Of a stretch of 64,000 bases of DNA, positions 49,679 through 60,893 are shown one piece after another (the first letter of the stretch is position 1; each line of letters starts with the position of its first letter). The position numbers and the translations under genes are program-made. The stretch comes from Shewanella putrefaciens (lineage in GTDB: Bacteria > Pseudomonadota > Gammaproteobacteria > Enterobacterales > Shewanellaceae): assembly GCF_016406305.1 (NCBI RefSeq), contig NZ_CP066369.1:3986501-4050500 (forward strand). The letters are read 5' to 3'. The notes below the pieces were generated by a model that worked only from the letters and a program-made list of their open reading frames with translations, made no database searches and had not been told where the DNA came from.

Positions 49679-51684
49679 TATGATTTTTCTCCTAACGCAT
49701 TGGCAGATGGGCTTTTTAAAGTATCACTTAATCGTTCGTTCTTAGGTTGTAGGCTCGGTGGCAACTCAAATGGCATAAGGGCCTGTTGCCGCTGATAGCG
49801 GTCAGCATCCTCACCTAGTGAGGCCAAAATCTCGGCAATTTGCTGCTCGCGCTTCTCGGTATCGGGATGCACTATGGCATTGTTAATACCATAACCGCGG
49901 TAACCCGGCGGTAATTCCATTTTCATTACATCGAGCGCTTCGTAATTCAGCACAGGTTCGAGGGCGTTGGCGTCGGGCCAACTCGCTAGGGTGCGATTTA
50001 ACCAATCACGGTCATTGCGCTGCGGATAATCCTCACGGGCATGGGCGCCGCGACTCTCGGTACGCGCCGCAGCACCGCAGGCAACAGTTAGTGCCACTTT
50101 GAGCATACGCTTAACCCGCAGGGCTTCGACCAACTCAGGATTAGCATGGCGTTTTTTACATTTAAGCCCAAGCTTACGCGAACGCTCGAGCAACACTTTA
50201 AGTTCGGCGACGGCCTTATCTAGCTCAGGCCCATTACGGAAAATCCCCACATAATCCATCATAATGCGCTGCATTTCACGCTTGATTTCGAAGGGATTCT
50301 CCTCCCCATTGCCCTCGACCAAAGTGTCGATTTCAGCTTGCACTTGCTGCATAAATTGCTCGGCAAGCTTAGTATCGATTTCAAGGCTATTATTTTCACA
50401 GAAATCGGCGACATACTTACCGATAATCATGCCGCCAACCACAGTTTCGGCCAGCGAATTACCCCCGAGGCGGTTAAAGCCGTGCATATCCCAACAGGCC
50501 GCTTCACCCACGCTGAACAAGCCCTTAAGTTGCGGGCTTTCACCCGTGGCATTAGTGCGAATACCGCCCATAGAGTAATGCTGGGTTGGCCGCACTGGGA
50601 TCCAGTCTTTCGCGGGATCGATACCGAGGAAATTCTCACAAATTTCCTGCACTTCCCTTAAGTTAGTTTCGATATGTTTACGGCCCAGCAGTGTAATATC
50701 CAACCACAGGTGTGGCCCATAGGGGCTATCGACGCCCTTGCCCTTACGCATATGTTCTGTCATGCGCCGTGAGACTACGTCCCGTGATGCCAGTTCTTTT
50801 TTCTCGGACTCGTAGTCCGGCATAAAGCGGTAGCCGTCTTTATCCCGCAATAAGCCGCCATCACCACGGCAACCTTCAGTGGTTAAAATCCCCACGGGCA
50901 CAATCGCCGTGGGATGAAATTGCACCGCTTCCATATTGCCTAGGGTCGCGACGCCCGTTTCGAGAGCTAAGGCTTGACCTATGCCTTCGCAGATAATCGC
51001 ATTGGTCGAAACCTCGTAAATACGGCCATAGCCGCCAGTCGCAATCGTTGTAGACTTAGCCACATAGGCACGCAACTCGCCGCTGATAAGGCAGCGGGCG
51101 ATGACCCCATGGCAACGTTTACCATCGTGAATAATCGCCAGAGCTTCGACTCGCTCATGCACTGGGATGTCCATGGAAATCGCTTTATTATCCATGGCAT
51201 ATAGCAGTGAGTGACCAGTGCCATCGGCGGTATAACAAGTACGCCACTTTTTAGTGCCACCAAAATCGCGGGCATTGATTAACCCATGCGCTTCCTGCGC
51301 CTCATGGAGAGTCACCTTTTGCGCGTTGACTATCACTTCCCTTGGGCCAGCCGTCACCCTTGACCAAGGCACGCCCCAGTTGGCCAACTCACGCACGGCC
51401 TTAGGTGCGCAGTGGGCAAACATCCGCGCGACCTCTTGGTCGCATCCCCAATCGGAACCTTTCACTGTGTCTTGAAAATGCACGTCTTCATCGTCACCCA
51501 TTCCCTTAACGGCATTACCTAAGCTCGCCTGCATTCCCCCTTGAGCGGCTGCCGAATGTGAACGTTTGGCCGGAATAAGCGATAAAACTAAGGTATCGAG
51601 CCCACGCTCTTTGGAGGCAATCGCCACCCTTAAGCCTGCCAGCCCCGCACCAACCACTAATGAATCGGTATAAATCAGTTTCAC
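49678..51684 (-). CDS. frdA: Fumarate reductase flavoprotein subunit
   Basis: The 668-residue catalytic subunit, reducing fumarate (or oxidising succinate) at covalent FAD. FAD fold [11 protein letters not shown]-linking His H43 in [10 protein letters not shown], substrate motifs QFHPTA and [12 protein letters not shown], capping arginine region in the middle. The GTG start at 51684 has AAGGAG five bases upstream. It resembles Wolinella FrdA in length and in His position. S. oneidensis-type Shewanella mainly use soluble FccA for fumarate respiration, so this complex's role is open. Confidence 0.95.
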   Translation of the reverse strand: MKLIYTDSLVVGAGLAGLRVAIASKERGLDTLVLSLIPAKRSHSAAAQGGMQASLGNAVKGMGDDEDVHFQDTVKGSDWGCDQEVARMFAHCAPKAVRELANWGVPWSRVTAGPREVIVNAQKVTLHEAQEAHGLINARDFGGTKKWRTCYTADGTGHSLLYAMDNKAISMDIPVHERVEALAIIHDGKRCHGVIARCLISGELRAYVAKSTTIATGGYGRIYEVSTNAIICEGIGQALALETGVATLGNMEAVQFHPTAIVPVGILTTEGCRGDGGLLRDKDGYRFMPDYESEKKELASRDVVSRRMTEHMRKGKGVDSPYGPHLWLDITLLGRKHIETNLREVQEICENFLGIDPAKDWIPVRPTQHYSMGGIRTNATGESPQLKGLFSVGEAACWDMHGFNRLGGNSLAETVVGGMIIGKYVADFCENNSLEIDTKLAEQFMQQVQAEIDTLVEGNGEENPFEIKREMQRIMMDYVGIFRNGPELDKAVAELKVLLERSRKLGLKCKKRHANPELVEALRVKRMLKVALTVACGAAARTESRGAHAREDYPQRNDRDWLNRTLASWPDANALEPVLNYEALDVMKMELPPGYRGYGINNAIVHPDTEKREQQIAEILASLGEDADRYQRQQALMPFELPPSLQPKNERLSDTLKSPSANALGEKS

Positions 51685-51777
51685 GCCTGCTCCTTAATGG
51701 GATCTGCTGTTATTGTCGGGTTTATTCGCATATTATCTTTGTTGCAACTCATTATTATTAATTGATTTTATTGCCTT

Positions 51778-52449
51778 TTAACTGGCATAGGGTAAAAATG
51801 CCAGCAGGGAAGCAATCCCCACAGTGATAAATAGTACGCTGACTATGGTCTTAATTTTTCTCAGTCGGATGCGGCTATTAAGATCCCGCGCCGCGCCCCA
51901 CTTAAGCGCCACACGGTAAATACCAATGGCCGCATGTAACTCCACTGTGAGTAATAACGGCAGATACAACATCCACACGCCTTGGTTCCAAATACGATCG
52001 GCGCTACCCTGCGGGCCTATGGTCTCGGGTGCGGAACCGATCAGCCACAAATGCACAGGCAATAGCAGTAAAATCACCACTCCAGTAATGGCTTGCCAGC
52101 GCCATAGACGTGTATCCCCATGGTTGATCACCTGCATTTGTTGTTGCAGCGCCCTTTGCTGCCGCAAACTCATCGGCAGTTTTTGTAGTGCCACCAGCAC
52201 ATGTACTAAGGCCAAAGCCGCAATGCCGATAGCAATACAAGTCACCACCCAAGGGTAACCATGGCCATCGGCGGAGAGAAAACTCAGCTCCATAGTGCGC
52301 GCCACCCAACTCATGGCATCGCTCCCCAATAAGATCGATGACACAAGCACTAGATGAGTCCATAAAAACACCGCGAGAATGACTCCCGATAAACTCTGGC
52401 TTAGATCCAGCCACGCACTCCATTTTTTTATATTTAGTTTTATCGCCAT
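51778..52449 (-). CDS. frdC: Fumarate reductase cytochrome b subunit 1
   Basis: A 223-residue diheme membrane anchor with five membrane segments. Haem ligands by alignment to Wolinella FrdC (H44/93/143/182) are H32, H83, H133, H172, spaced 51, 50 and 39 against 49, 50 and 39. E54 matches Wolinella E66 (menaquinol site) and E170, two residues before H172 (VELH), matches E180, the key E-pathway glutamate. It lies 94 bp before frdA. Menaquinol is the likely electron donor. Confidence 0.88.
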   Translation of the reverse strand: MAIKLNIKKWSAWLDLSQSLSGVILAVFLWTHLVLVSSILLGSDAMSWVARTMELSFLSADGHGYPWVVTCIAIGIAALALVHVLVALQKLPMSLRQQRALQQQMQVINHGDTRLWRWQAITGVVILLLLPVHLWLIGSAPETIGPQGSADRIWNQGVWMLYLPLLLTVELHAAIGIYRVALKWGAARDLNSRIRLRKIKTIVSVLFITVGIASLLAFLPYAS

Positions 52450-52661
52450 CGCTCTTGCCTCGCGCCGTTAGCTCTATCGAGCCAATCCCATAAGTCCCAT
52501 TACTCAAAATCAATATCGCTCACAAATCCACCCAAAAACCTGAGTTAGATCAAGTAGGAGACGAATAATTAATCGAATGCTTAAATATTAGCAGCGAAAC
52601 AAAATACTGCTGCACAGCGTTGACACAACTCACCGCAGACGCAGCAGTATCGGGTTTCTAA

Positions 52662-53387
52662 TTAGTGAGGCACAAAGGGTTGCACCGGGAGACTCAGCTC
52701 GCTACCAATAAACATATAAGAAACAAGGCTGGCGGCACCGAGACACAATAAATAAATGATCAGCACTTTCGCGAGCTTACGCAGACCAGAGCGGTTTAAG
52801 GTCAAGCCCCACTTTACCGCCACCCGGTACAAACCAATCATGGCGTGTATCACCACAGCAGGCAGCAATAAGGCGTATAGCAACCAAGCGTTATCGTGAT
52901 AAACCCGCTCGGCCGATAAATGCGGGCCAATTTCGGGATTCAAAATCATGGTAAAGAGATGCACTGGTACGAGGAAAAATAGAATAAAGCCAGTGATAAG
53001 TTGCCAAAACCAGGCATGGGTATCTTTATGCTTAATGCCCCCAAGATGTGAGCGCAGCGCCCGCCACTGCCCAAGCTGTGCCGGAAAGCGCCTTAACGCC
53101 ACGGCGGCATGCACTATCACCACCAATAACATAAACACTGAAAACACTTTAGTAACTATCGGGAAACCATGGCCCGTACTGCTAAACATACCGCCTTCAA
53201 GCAATTGAACTACATGGTAAAACGCCTCTTTACCCAGCAAAATACTCGACTCAAAATGCATATGCAGCAACAGGAAGCAACCGAGTAAGATACCCGTTGC
53301 ACTCTGCAATCTATCCGCCTTGGCCGACCAAGGGTGGCCTAGTGAGGGTGTGCTCACTCTCGTGTGAACGCGCGTTACGCTTGTCAT
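52662..53387 (-). CDS. Fumarate reductase cytochrome b subunit 2 (divergent paralogue)
   Basis: A 241-residue protein with the same topology. Haem ligands are H42, H93, H143, H181. E64 corresponds to Wolinella E66, but the position two before the last haem His is V179 instead of Glu (VVIH), so the E180 equivalent is lost. The extension upstream of ATG 53387 is rejected on homology. It is the first gene of the operon. Whether it forms a second complex with FrdAB, pairs with the other anchor or is inactive cannot be told. Confidence 0.85.
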   Translation of the reverse strand: MTSVTRVHTRVSTPSLGHPWSAKADRLQSATGILLGCFLLLHMHFESSILLGKEAFYHVVQLLEGGMFSSTGHGFPIVTKVFSVFMLLVVIVHAAVALRRFPAQLGQWRALRSHLGGIKHKDTHAWFWQLITGFILFFLVPVHLFTMILNPEIGPHLSAERVYHDNAWLLYALLLPAVVIHAMIGLYRVAVKWGLTLNRSGLRKLAKVLIIYLLCLGAASLVSYMFIGSELSLPVQPFVPH

Positions 53388-53730
53388 CTTGCATCTACCT
53401 TTGTGGTTTATCGTTGGCACCTCTGGGCAAGCTACACCATAGCAGCAACCAAAATCACCGTTCAGTGTCACAGATTTAAAGCGTGAGCCAACTCACTGAG
53501 CAGAGTGGAACTCTTAGAAGATGATCACAAAAAAACCAGCAAAGCCAAACAAAGGTAAAACCAATTAACCAATATATTTCATAGTGTTAAGCTTAAAAAT
53601 AAAACTGACAATTCGCTTTTTAACCATAATGCGTTAAACCTGCTAACACTTTGACAAGACTGAAATAGCTCTCCACAAGTACGGTAGCAATGGCATAAAG
53701 ATATCCATACGGTAGCCAGCATAAGGCGGG
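53388..53730. other. Intergenic region upstream of frdC2
   Basis: Carries the frdC2 leader and AT-rich DNA. I saw no full FNR or CRP site here; GTTAGATCAAG between the two anchor genes is only half an FNR box. Confidence 0.5.
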
Positions 53731-53774
53731 TTAAATTCCCGCACGGTCCTGCATTTTCAGGTAGCTTGGGTATA
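53731..53774. repeat. Partial end copy of the MITE-like element
   Basis: These 44 bp match the right end at 53994-54037 without gaps at 36 of 44 positions. The copy abuts the left end of the complete element and creates a perfect 30-bp palindrome at 53759-53788. Confidence 0.85.
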
Positions 53775-54037
53775 TACCCAAGCTACCTCAAGATACTAGT
53801 TTCAGAGCGTCTAGGGTGCTTCAATTCTAGGCGCATCAATGAAAGAATGTCGGCTACCTTTTGAATTGATGCAACACGGAAGTGGAGTGCCCTAGGCGCT
53901 CCGTCCCGGCGGGTTTTAACGCACTTTATACTGCGTTGGTTATTTTTAACTTAGCCCGCTAGGTCTGCAAATAACCGCCTTGCCTAAAGTGCGTTAAATT
54001 CCCGCTGAATCCTGCATCTTGAGGTGGTTTGGGTATA
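53773..54037. mobile_element. MITE-like non-autonomous element, 265 bp
   Basis: Terminal inverted repeats of 22 bp (TATACCCAAGCTACCTCAAG.. at 53773-53794 and its near complement at 54016-54037, two mismatches) and flanking TA, consistent with a TA target. It has an internal 13-bp perfect inverted repeat (53916-53928, 53985-53997) and no reading frame. It lies in front of prmA, whose promoter may lie inside it or just after it. The same CCTCAAGAT word also forms a hairpin at 63358-63393. Confidence 0.65.
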
Positions 54038-54078
54038 CAATACCGCGATTATTTAACCCTTAGCCGCAGGATACTCCC

Positions 54079-54960
54079 ATGCCTTGGATCCAACTCCGTA
54101 TAAACACCAATAGCGACGATGCTGAAACCATCAGCGACCTGCTTATGGAAGAAGGTTCAGTCTCTATCACCTTTGAAGATGGTAAAGACACCCCTATTTT
54201 TGAACCTAAACTGGGCGAAACTCCACTGTGGCGCGATACCGTAGTCGTCGCATTATTCGATGCCGAAACCGACCTGACTCCCACCATAGCCATGCTGAAA
54301 ACCTTGCCTTTCCTCGGTGAGAACTTCAGCCACAAGATTGAACAAATCGAAGATAAAGACTGGGTACGTGAATGGATGGATAACTTCCACCCCATCCAAT
54401 TTGGCGAACGTCTGTGGATCTGCCCAAGCTGGCGCGAAATCCCCGATCCCACAGCAGTCAATGTGATCTTAGATCCTGGCCTAGCCTTCGGCACTGGTAC
54501 TCACCCAACCACAGCGCTGTGTCTAGAGTGGCTAGATAGCTTAGATTTAAGCGATGAAGAAGTGATCGACTTTGGCTGTGGCTCGGGCATCTTAGCCGTT
54601 GCAGCATTGAAGTTGGGCGCGAAAAAAGTCACAGGTATCGATATCGACTATCAGGCCATCGACGCCTCACGCGCTAATGCCGAACGCAATGGTGTCGCCG
54701 ACAAACTCGACTTATATCTACCCGAAAATCAACCCGCCGATCTTAAGGCCGACGTACTGGTCGCCAATATTCTCGCTGGTCCACTGCGCGAACTCGCCCC
54801 ACTCATTGCCGAACGGGTGAAAACCGGCGGCAAATTAGCCCTTTCTGGTCTGCTCAAAGAACAAGCCCAAGAGATATCCGACTTCTACAGCCAATGGTTC
54901 GATATGGACGAAGCGGCTCACAAAGAAGATTGGAGCCGCTTGACAGGCAAGCGTAAATAG
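54079..54960 (+). CDS. prmA: Ribosomal protein L11 methyltransferase
   Basis: PrmA trimethylates L11 residues. It has 293 residues, the E. coli length, with N-terminal substrate-binding domain (PWIQLRINT...), linker and a SAM-binding fold with [20 protein letters not shown]. The order prmA-dusB-fis matches E. coli. ATG 54079 is preceded by the end of a MITE-like element. Confidence 0.97.
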   Translation: MPWIQLRINTNSDDAETISDLLMEEGSVSITFEDGKDTPIFEPKLGETPLWRDTVVVALFDAETDLTPTIAMLKTLPFLGENFSHKIEQIEDKDWVREWMDNFHPIQFGERLWICPSWREIPDPTAVNVILDPGLAFGTGTHPTTALCLEWLDSLDLSDEEVIDFGCGSGILAVAALKLGAKKVTGIDIDYQAIDASRANAERNGVADKLDLYLPENQPADLKADVLVANILAGPLRELAPLIAERVKTGGKLALSGLLKEQAQEISDFYSQWFDMDEAAHKEDWSRLTGKRK

Positions 54961-55073
54961 CGCTAAAGGGCGGCGTAACGTGCGCCACTACTGGCTTAGG
55001 CCAATTTTTGGCGCTGACTTCTCAAGGCTAAAAAGTCAAGAAAAAAAATTGCGCCTAGGTCATTTATTGACCT

Positions 55074-55108
55074 TTTCACGGCCAACAAAAAGGGCTACTA
55101 TAGCGCCC
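55074..55108 (+). promoter_or_regulatory. Likely dusB-fis promoter with GC-rich discriminator
   Basis: TTTCAC (55074-55079), a 16-base spacer, TACTAT (55096-55101) and then AGCGCCCC. The GC-rich discriminator is typical of stringently controlled promoters, including E. coli dusB-fis. Confidence 0.55.
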
Positions 55109-55135
55109 CTTTGAAGAGCTAAGGTGAAACAGTAA

Positions 55136-56426
<1,291 letters not shown>

Positions 56427-56452
56427 TCCGCAAGGATTAAGTGATTGTTAGG

Positions 56453-56487
56453 AAAGGGGTTAACCTGCAAAGGTTAGCCCCTTTTCG
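56453..56487 (+). terminator. Intrinsic terminator of dusB-fis
   Basis: AAAGGGGTTAACCT, GCAA, AGGTTAGCCCCTTTT: long stem followed by a short T-run, 27 bp after fis. Confidence 0.8.
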
Positions 56488-57142
56488 CATTATATGCCCC
56501 CATATGTACCCCGAGATAAATGTACCCCAAGAGAGTTCCTAATCGAATTTCTACCAATAAAATCTCTTTTTCTGAAATTGAAAATGGCTGCTTCACAGGC
56601 CAGTTCAATATCTTCAAAGTTTGCTCGATGCGCTGAGTTTTCAGTTTAATTTGATACACGAATGACACCTATTGCCTGCGTCATCCGCATAATAGAACGC
56701 TCCATCAGCGGCTACCCCACGACATTCCATTCAAGTTAATTTTTACGGAAAAATAACCAAAGGAAACGCTTTGGCTGTGTGGGCACTTAGCGCTAATTCA
56801 CTTCCCCCATGAAACTGAATTTATTCAAATTTCACCTAGCTATATTAAATTAAAAATAAATATGGATTATTTGAATGGCCTTTGACTACTATCTATACTA
56901 CATCGGCAAATAAATAGAGATATCGCAGCCACACTATATAAGCAAACAATAAACAACAGAAAATTTATAGCATTAAATCAACAAGTTAAAAATGTCGCTC
57001 CATTAACTAAATAACAAGGTGATGCGGTTAAACATCTTATCTATTTTTGATTTAGTTACTGCTCGACTCGCAGTCTGCTGATTTAGTCATACAAGGGATT
57101 TTTGTTAGTAATGTGTTCATCACTCATTGAGGCAACACCGAA
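56488..57142. other. AT-rich intergenic region before the efflux operon
   Basis: This stretch of about 650 bp holds no convincing gene or repeat; a 64-residue minus-strand frame (56474-56668) is not supported. It is markedly AT-rich between 56800 and 57060, and is presumably the regulatory region of the operon. Confidence 0.5.
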
Positions 57143-58252
57143 ATGGAAAACAATGAATTAATCGCAGTTGAAAAACGAATCGTCGCCAAATTTTTGGATA
57201 TGTTTATTAAGTTTAGTCTGATCTTGGGGCTCGCCTCATTCTGCTTTACCGTGTTTTCGCCCTTTATGAACCTGATGCTCTGGGCGTTAATCTTAGCCGT
57301 TACTCTTTATCCTTTACATCAACGTTTCGCCAAACGCCTCAATGATAAACAGGGCAAAACCGCGACCTTACTAGTGTTGCTCGGTTTACTCTTGTTGGTC
57401 GTGCCGACCATAGCCATGGTTAGCTCCATGGGGGACAGCATTAGCAATCTGATTGAACGCGTCAATAACAATACCCTAGAGATCCCCCCACCATCGGCCA
57501 ACATAGCCACTATTCCTCTGGTAGGTGAGAAGCTCAACGCAGTATGGCTAAAAGCCTCCACCGATTTACCATCTTTAATCAAAAGCCTGCAGCCACAGCT
57601 AGGTGATGCAACTAAAAAAATCATAGGTACACTGGCCAGTATGAGCGGTAGCTTACTGATGAGCATTTTTTCCTTTATCGTGGCGGGGATCATCATGGCC
57701 TATGGCCGCGCAGGTGCCAATAGTGCCGACCGTATTGCTACCCGCATTATTGGCGCAGAGCGTGGTTTAAAACTCACCGCCCTGTGTACAGCGACCATCC
57801 GTGCAGTGGCCTTAGGTGTTATCGGTGTTGCCTTTATTCAAGCCCTGTTAGTCGGCATTATAATGACCTTCGCGGGTATTCCTGCGGTCGGCATTTTCTT
57901 TATCATCGCGCTGATTTTAGGCATAGCGCAAATCCCCGTCATTCTCGTCACTATCCCCGCTATCGCCTACATGTGGATGACTGGCGATCACGGCACAGCC
58001 CTTAATATCGTCTTCACTATTTTGCTGATTGTGGCGGGTATGGCTGATAACGTACTTAAGCCATTACTCCTTGGCCGCGGTGTCGATGCGCCTATGCCTG
58101 TGGTATTGATCGGTGCTTTAGGGGGTATGGCGGCTAGCGGTATTCTTGGTATGTTTGTTGGGGCCACCTTACTTTCTATCGGCTACCGCATTTTCATGGC
58201 CTGGGTTGACGACGGTCTGGCGGAGACGAGCGAGCCCAATGACCACCAATAA
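57143..58252 (+). CDS. AI-2E/PerM-family transporter (YdiK-like)
   Basis: A 369-residue protein with about eight membrane segments in the AI-2E family order, including LPLHQRFAKRL after the first pair and a C-terminal GxxG-rich loop (LIGALGGMAASGILGMFVG). E. coli relatives are YdiK and PerM; relatives act in autoinducer-2 release or as antiporters, so the substrate is uncertain. GAGG precedes ATG. The last bases overlap the next gene (14 bp). Confidence 0.88.
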   Translation: MENNELIAVEKRIVAKFLDMFIKFSLILGLASFCFTVFSPFMNLMLWALILAVTLYPLHQRFAKRLNDKQGKTATLLVLLGLLLLVVPTIAMVSSMGDSISNLIERVNNNTLEIPPPSANIATIPLVGEKLNAVWLKASTDLPSLIKSLQPQLGDATKKIIGTLASMSGSLLMSIFSFIVAGIIMAYGRAGANSADRIATRIIGAERGLKLTALCTATIRAVALGVIGVAFIQALLVGIIMTFAGIPAVGIFFIIALILGIAQIPVILVTIPAIAYMWMTGDHGTALNIVFTILLIVAGMADNVLKPLLLGRGVDAPMPVVLIGALGGMAASGILGMFVGATLLSIGYRIFMAWVDDGLAETSEPNDHQ

Positions 58253-59798
58253 CCCTTTTACTCGGACTCTACTCGGTGGGGCCTGTGTACTGCTCAGCAG
58301 TTGCAGCGTGCTAGGCCCCGATTATCAAAGGCCTGAGGTCAAAGAAATACAGAGTTGGCAAAATGTGAGCCAAGGCCTCTTTAAAAATGAGGCCCATGCC
58401 GTTGATTATCATCGATGGTGGGCTCGCTTAGACGATCCGGTATTAAGTGCCTTAGTCGAAGAGTCCTTAGTCAAAAATCCAGATGTACGCATTGCTGGCC
58501 TGCGCATCCTAGAGGCGCAAGCACAACTCGGCATCGCCGAAAGCTTGCTTGGCCCGCAGGTCACGCAGGCAACGGGTGAGTGGCTGAGGGCTGGCCAAAC
58601 ACAAAATGGCCATAGTGCATCGGGTAGCAGTTATGGCGCCGCCTTTAATCTGGGGTGGGAGCTCGATTTTTGGGGCAAATTCCAACGCGGTATTGAATCC
58701 GCTGACGCTAACTACTTTGCCAGTCTCGCTCAATACGATGATGTTCAGGTATTGATGATTGCGCAAGTCGCTCAATACTATGTGAACATTCGTACCATAG
58801 AGGCCAGACTCCAGATAGCCCAAGAGAATGCGCGAATTCAAAAACGCAGTTTGGAAATTACTGAGCGGCTATTCCAAAGTGGCAACAGTGCCGAACTAGA
58901 CGTACAGCAGGCCAAGACTCAATATCTGGGCACCCTCTCAGGTATTCCACAGCTCGAAACCAACCTACGCCAAAGCCAGAATGCCCTGAGCACTTTACTG
59001 GCAAGGGCGCCAGGGCCTCTGCCGGAAATGATGTCCAATACTGGCCATATTCCACCAGGTAAGCTGGCACTGGTCGCCGAAATGCCCGCTGACCTACTGC
59101 GCCGCCGCCCGGATGTTCGAGTCGCCGAACGGCAACTGGCCGCCCAATCGGGGCTTATTGGTATCGCCGAAAGTGAACTTTATCCATCAATCACGCTGCT
59201 AGGCACCTTAGGCATTAATGCCACAGGGGTGGGTAACGAAACATTTTCCTGGGCCGCAGGCCCTTCTATCAGTTGGAATTTACTGGATAGAGGCACCTTG
59301 ACCAACCAAATCCTGATCCAGGATGCCCGCTTCCAGCAATTACACGAGCGTTACCGTGACACTGTATTTAAAGCGGCTCGGGAGGTTGACGATGCCGCCA
59401 TCGCCTATGCCAACGACCAGAGTGAGATTCAGTTATTAACCCAAACGGGCGAAGCGGCACGCCGCTCCCTCGAAATAGCCAATACCCAATACCGTGAAGG
59501 GATGGCCGATTTTCAGCGGGTACTCGACTCCCAGCGTGCGCTATTTAACCAACAGGAACGCCTGGTAAACAGTCGTGGGGCCCAAATCCGTAATCTTATC
59601 TTGCTTTACAAAGCGCTAGGTGGCGGTTGGGAACAAGGCCGCCAGCGCGCCTTAGTCACCCCTGAAGTCGAAGCTCAACTTCGAGCCCGTTCTGAATGGG
59701 CGCCACTACTCGATGCGACTCAGCCCCAACCCGACAATCAGCCCCAACCAGATAGCCAGTCCCAACCCAATACTCAGAAGGTGATCCTTAATGACTGA
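58239..59798 (+). CDS. Outer-membrane efflux lipoprotein (NodT/TolC family)
   Basis: A 519-residue outer-membrane channel, start at ATG 58239. Lipobox LLSSC (Cys near 20), then two OEP repeats (about 65-260 and 290-480) forming the beta-barrel and the periplasmic alpha tunnel. A low-complexity tail (QPQPDNQPQPDSQSQP) follows. It forms the outer exit of the tripartite pump with the next genes. It overlaps the preceding CDS by 14 bp and the next by 8 bp. Confidence 0.9.
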   Translation: MTTNNPFTRTLLGGACVLLSSCSVLGPDYQRPEVKEIQSWQNVSQGLFKNEAHAVDYHRWWARLDDPVLSALVEESLVKNPDVRIAGLRILEAQAQLGIAESLLGPQVTQATGEWLRAGQTQNGHSASGSSYGAAFNLGWELDFWGKFQRGIESADANYFASLAQYDDVQVLMIAQVAQYYVNIRTIEARLQIAQENARIQKRSLEITERLFQSGNSAELDVQQAKTQYLGTLSGIPQLETNLRQSQNALSTLLARAPGPLPEMMSNTGHIPPGKLALVAEMPADLLRRRPDVRVAERQLAAQSGLIGIAESELYPSITLLGTLGINATGVGNETFSWAAGPSISWNLLDRGTLTNQILIQDARFQQLHERYRDTVFKAAREVDDAAIAYANDQSEIQLLTQTGEAARRSLEIANTQYREGMADFQRVLDSQRALFNQQERLVNSRGAQIRNLILLYKALGGGWEQGRQRALVTPEVEAQLRARSEWAPLLDATQPQPDNQPQPDSQSQPNTQKVILND

Positions 59799-60885
59799 TA
59801 GCACGTCTTCTCCCGGTCAAACCAGCCGCCGCGCTACATTTGGATTACTGGGACTCATCGTTCTTCTACTTACTTGGTATCTGATTGCCGATAGGCTAAC
59901 GCCTTATAGCTCCCAGGCGCGGGTGCAAGCCTTCGTCGTTCCTATCGCAGCCGAAGTGTCGGGGCAGATCCTAAAAGTGTATGTCAATGATAATCAAGAT
60001 GTTGACATAGGTGAGCCGCTATTCGAAATCGATCCTGAGCCCTATGACATTGCACTGGCTAAGGCGCGCTCTGATTATGAAACTGTACTCAGTGGTGTCA
60101 AAGCGAGCAGCGAAGGAGTGAGGGCCGCCGAAGCAGCGCTACAAGCGATGCGAGCCGCCTATGATAATGCAGCCAAAGACGCCGAACGCCAGGAACGCCT
60201 CTACCGTGAAGATCCGGGGGCGATATCGGTACGCCGCCTTGAAATCGCCCAAGCGACACGCGAAACAGCTAAAAGCCAAGTCACTGCGGCCGAAGCCGAC
60301 GTGCGCCGAGCCATAGAGTCTGCGGGGCTCACAGGCGAGAATAACTCCCAACTTCTCAGCGCCCGCTCGGCCGTGAACAAGGCGGAGTTGGATAGACTCA
60401 ATACCCGAGTTCTAGCACCAAGTCGTGGTCTCATTACCGATCTCAACACAGATGCTGGCCAGTTTATGAGTGCTGGCGCACCAGCCATGACACTGGTCGC
60501 CATCCATGATGTTTGGATCTCGGCGGACATGACTGAAAATAACCTCGGTAATATCAAAATTGGTGACAAGGTCAGTATCTTACTCGATAGCTTACCGGGT
60601 CAGCTGTTCCAAGGGGAAGTTCGCAGCATTGGCTATGGTATAGACGATGGCAAAAACCAGCAGGCAGGTTCACTGCCGACGGTAGATAACAACCGAGATT
60701 GGTTGCGCCAGGCCCAGCGGTTCCCCGTTAAAATAGCCTTTAGTGCCGATGACCCTCCTCCCGCAGTGGGGCTGCGTGTCGGTGGTCAAGCCGATGTGCT
60801 GGTTTATACCAATGAGGATGGCTTGATGAATTTGATCGGGGCCTTGTATATCCGCCTGATGAGCCTCTTCTCATTCCTCTATTGA
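59791..60885 (+). CDS. HlyD/AaeA-type membrane fusion protein
   Basis: A 364-residue periplasmic adaptor. N-terminal membrane anchor (about 16-36), then the first lipoyl half AEVSGQILKVYVNDNQDV, a coiled-coil hairpin (about 80-190), second lipoyl half with APSRGLITDLNTDAGQ, and a beta-barrel. Overall it fits the AaeA/EmrA group. It links the DUF2955 pump to the outer-membrane protein; the compound exported is unknown. It overlaps the next gene if the TTG start is used. Confidence 0.9.
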   Translation: MTDSTSSPGQTSRRATFGLLGLIVLLLTWYLIADRLTPYSSQARVQAFVVPIAAEVSGQILKVYVNDNQDVDIGEPLFEIDPEPYDIALAKARSDYETVLSGVKASSEGVRAAEAALQAMRAAYDNAAKDAERQERLYREDPGAISVRRLEIAQATRETAKSQVTAAEADVRRAIESAGLTGENNSQLLSARSAVNKAELDRLNTRVLAPSRGLITDLNTDAGQFMSAGAPAMTLVAIHDVWISADMTENNLGNIKIGDKVSILLDSLPGQLFQGEVRSIGYGIDDGKNQQAGSLPTVDNNRDWLRQAQRFPVKIAFSADDPPPAVGLRVGGQADVLVYTNEDGLMNLIGALYIRLMSLFSFLY

Positions 60886-60893
60886 GATGCCAT

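Noticed and set aside
52500..52620. FNR box between the two frdC genes
   Set aside because: Only one half (GATCAA) is present; the other half is a poor match.
56474..56668. 64-residue minus-strand frame after fis
   Set aside because: It overlaps the fis terminator and has no signs of coding.
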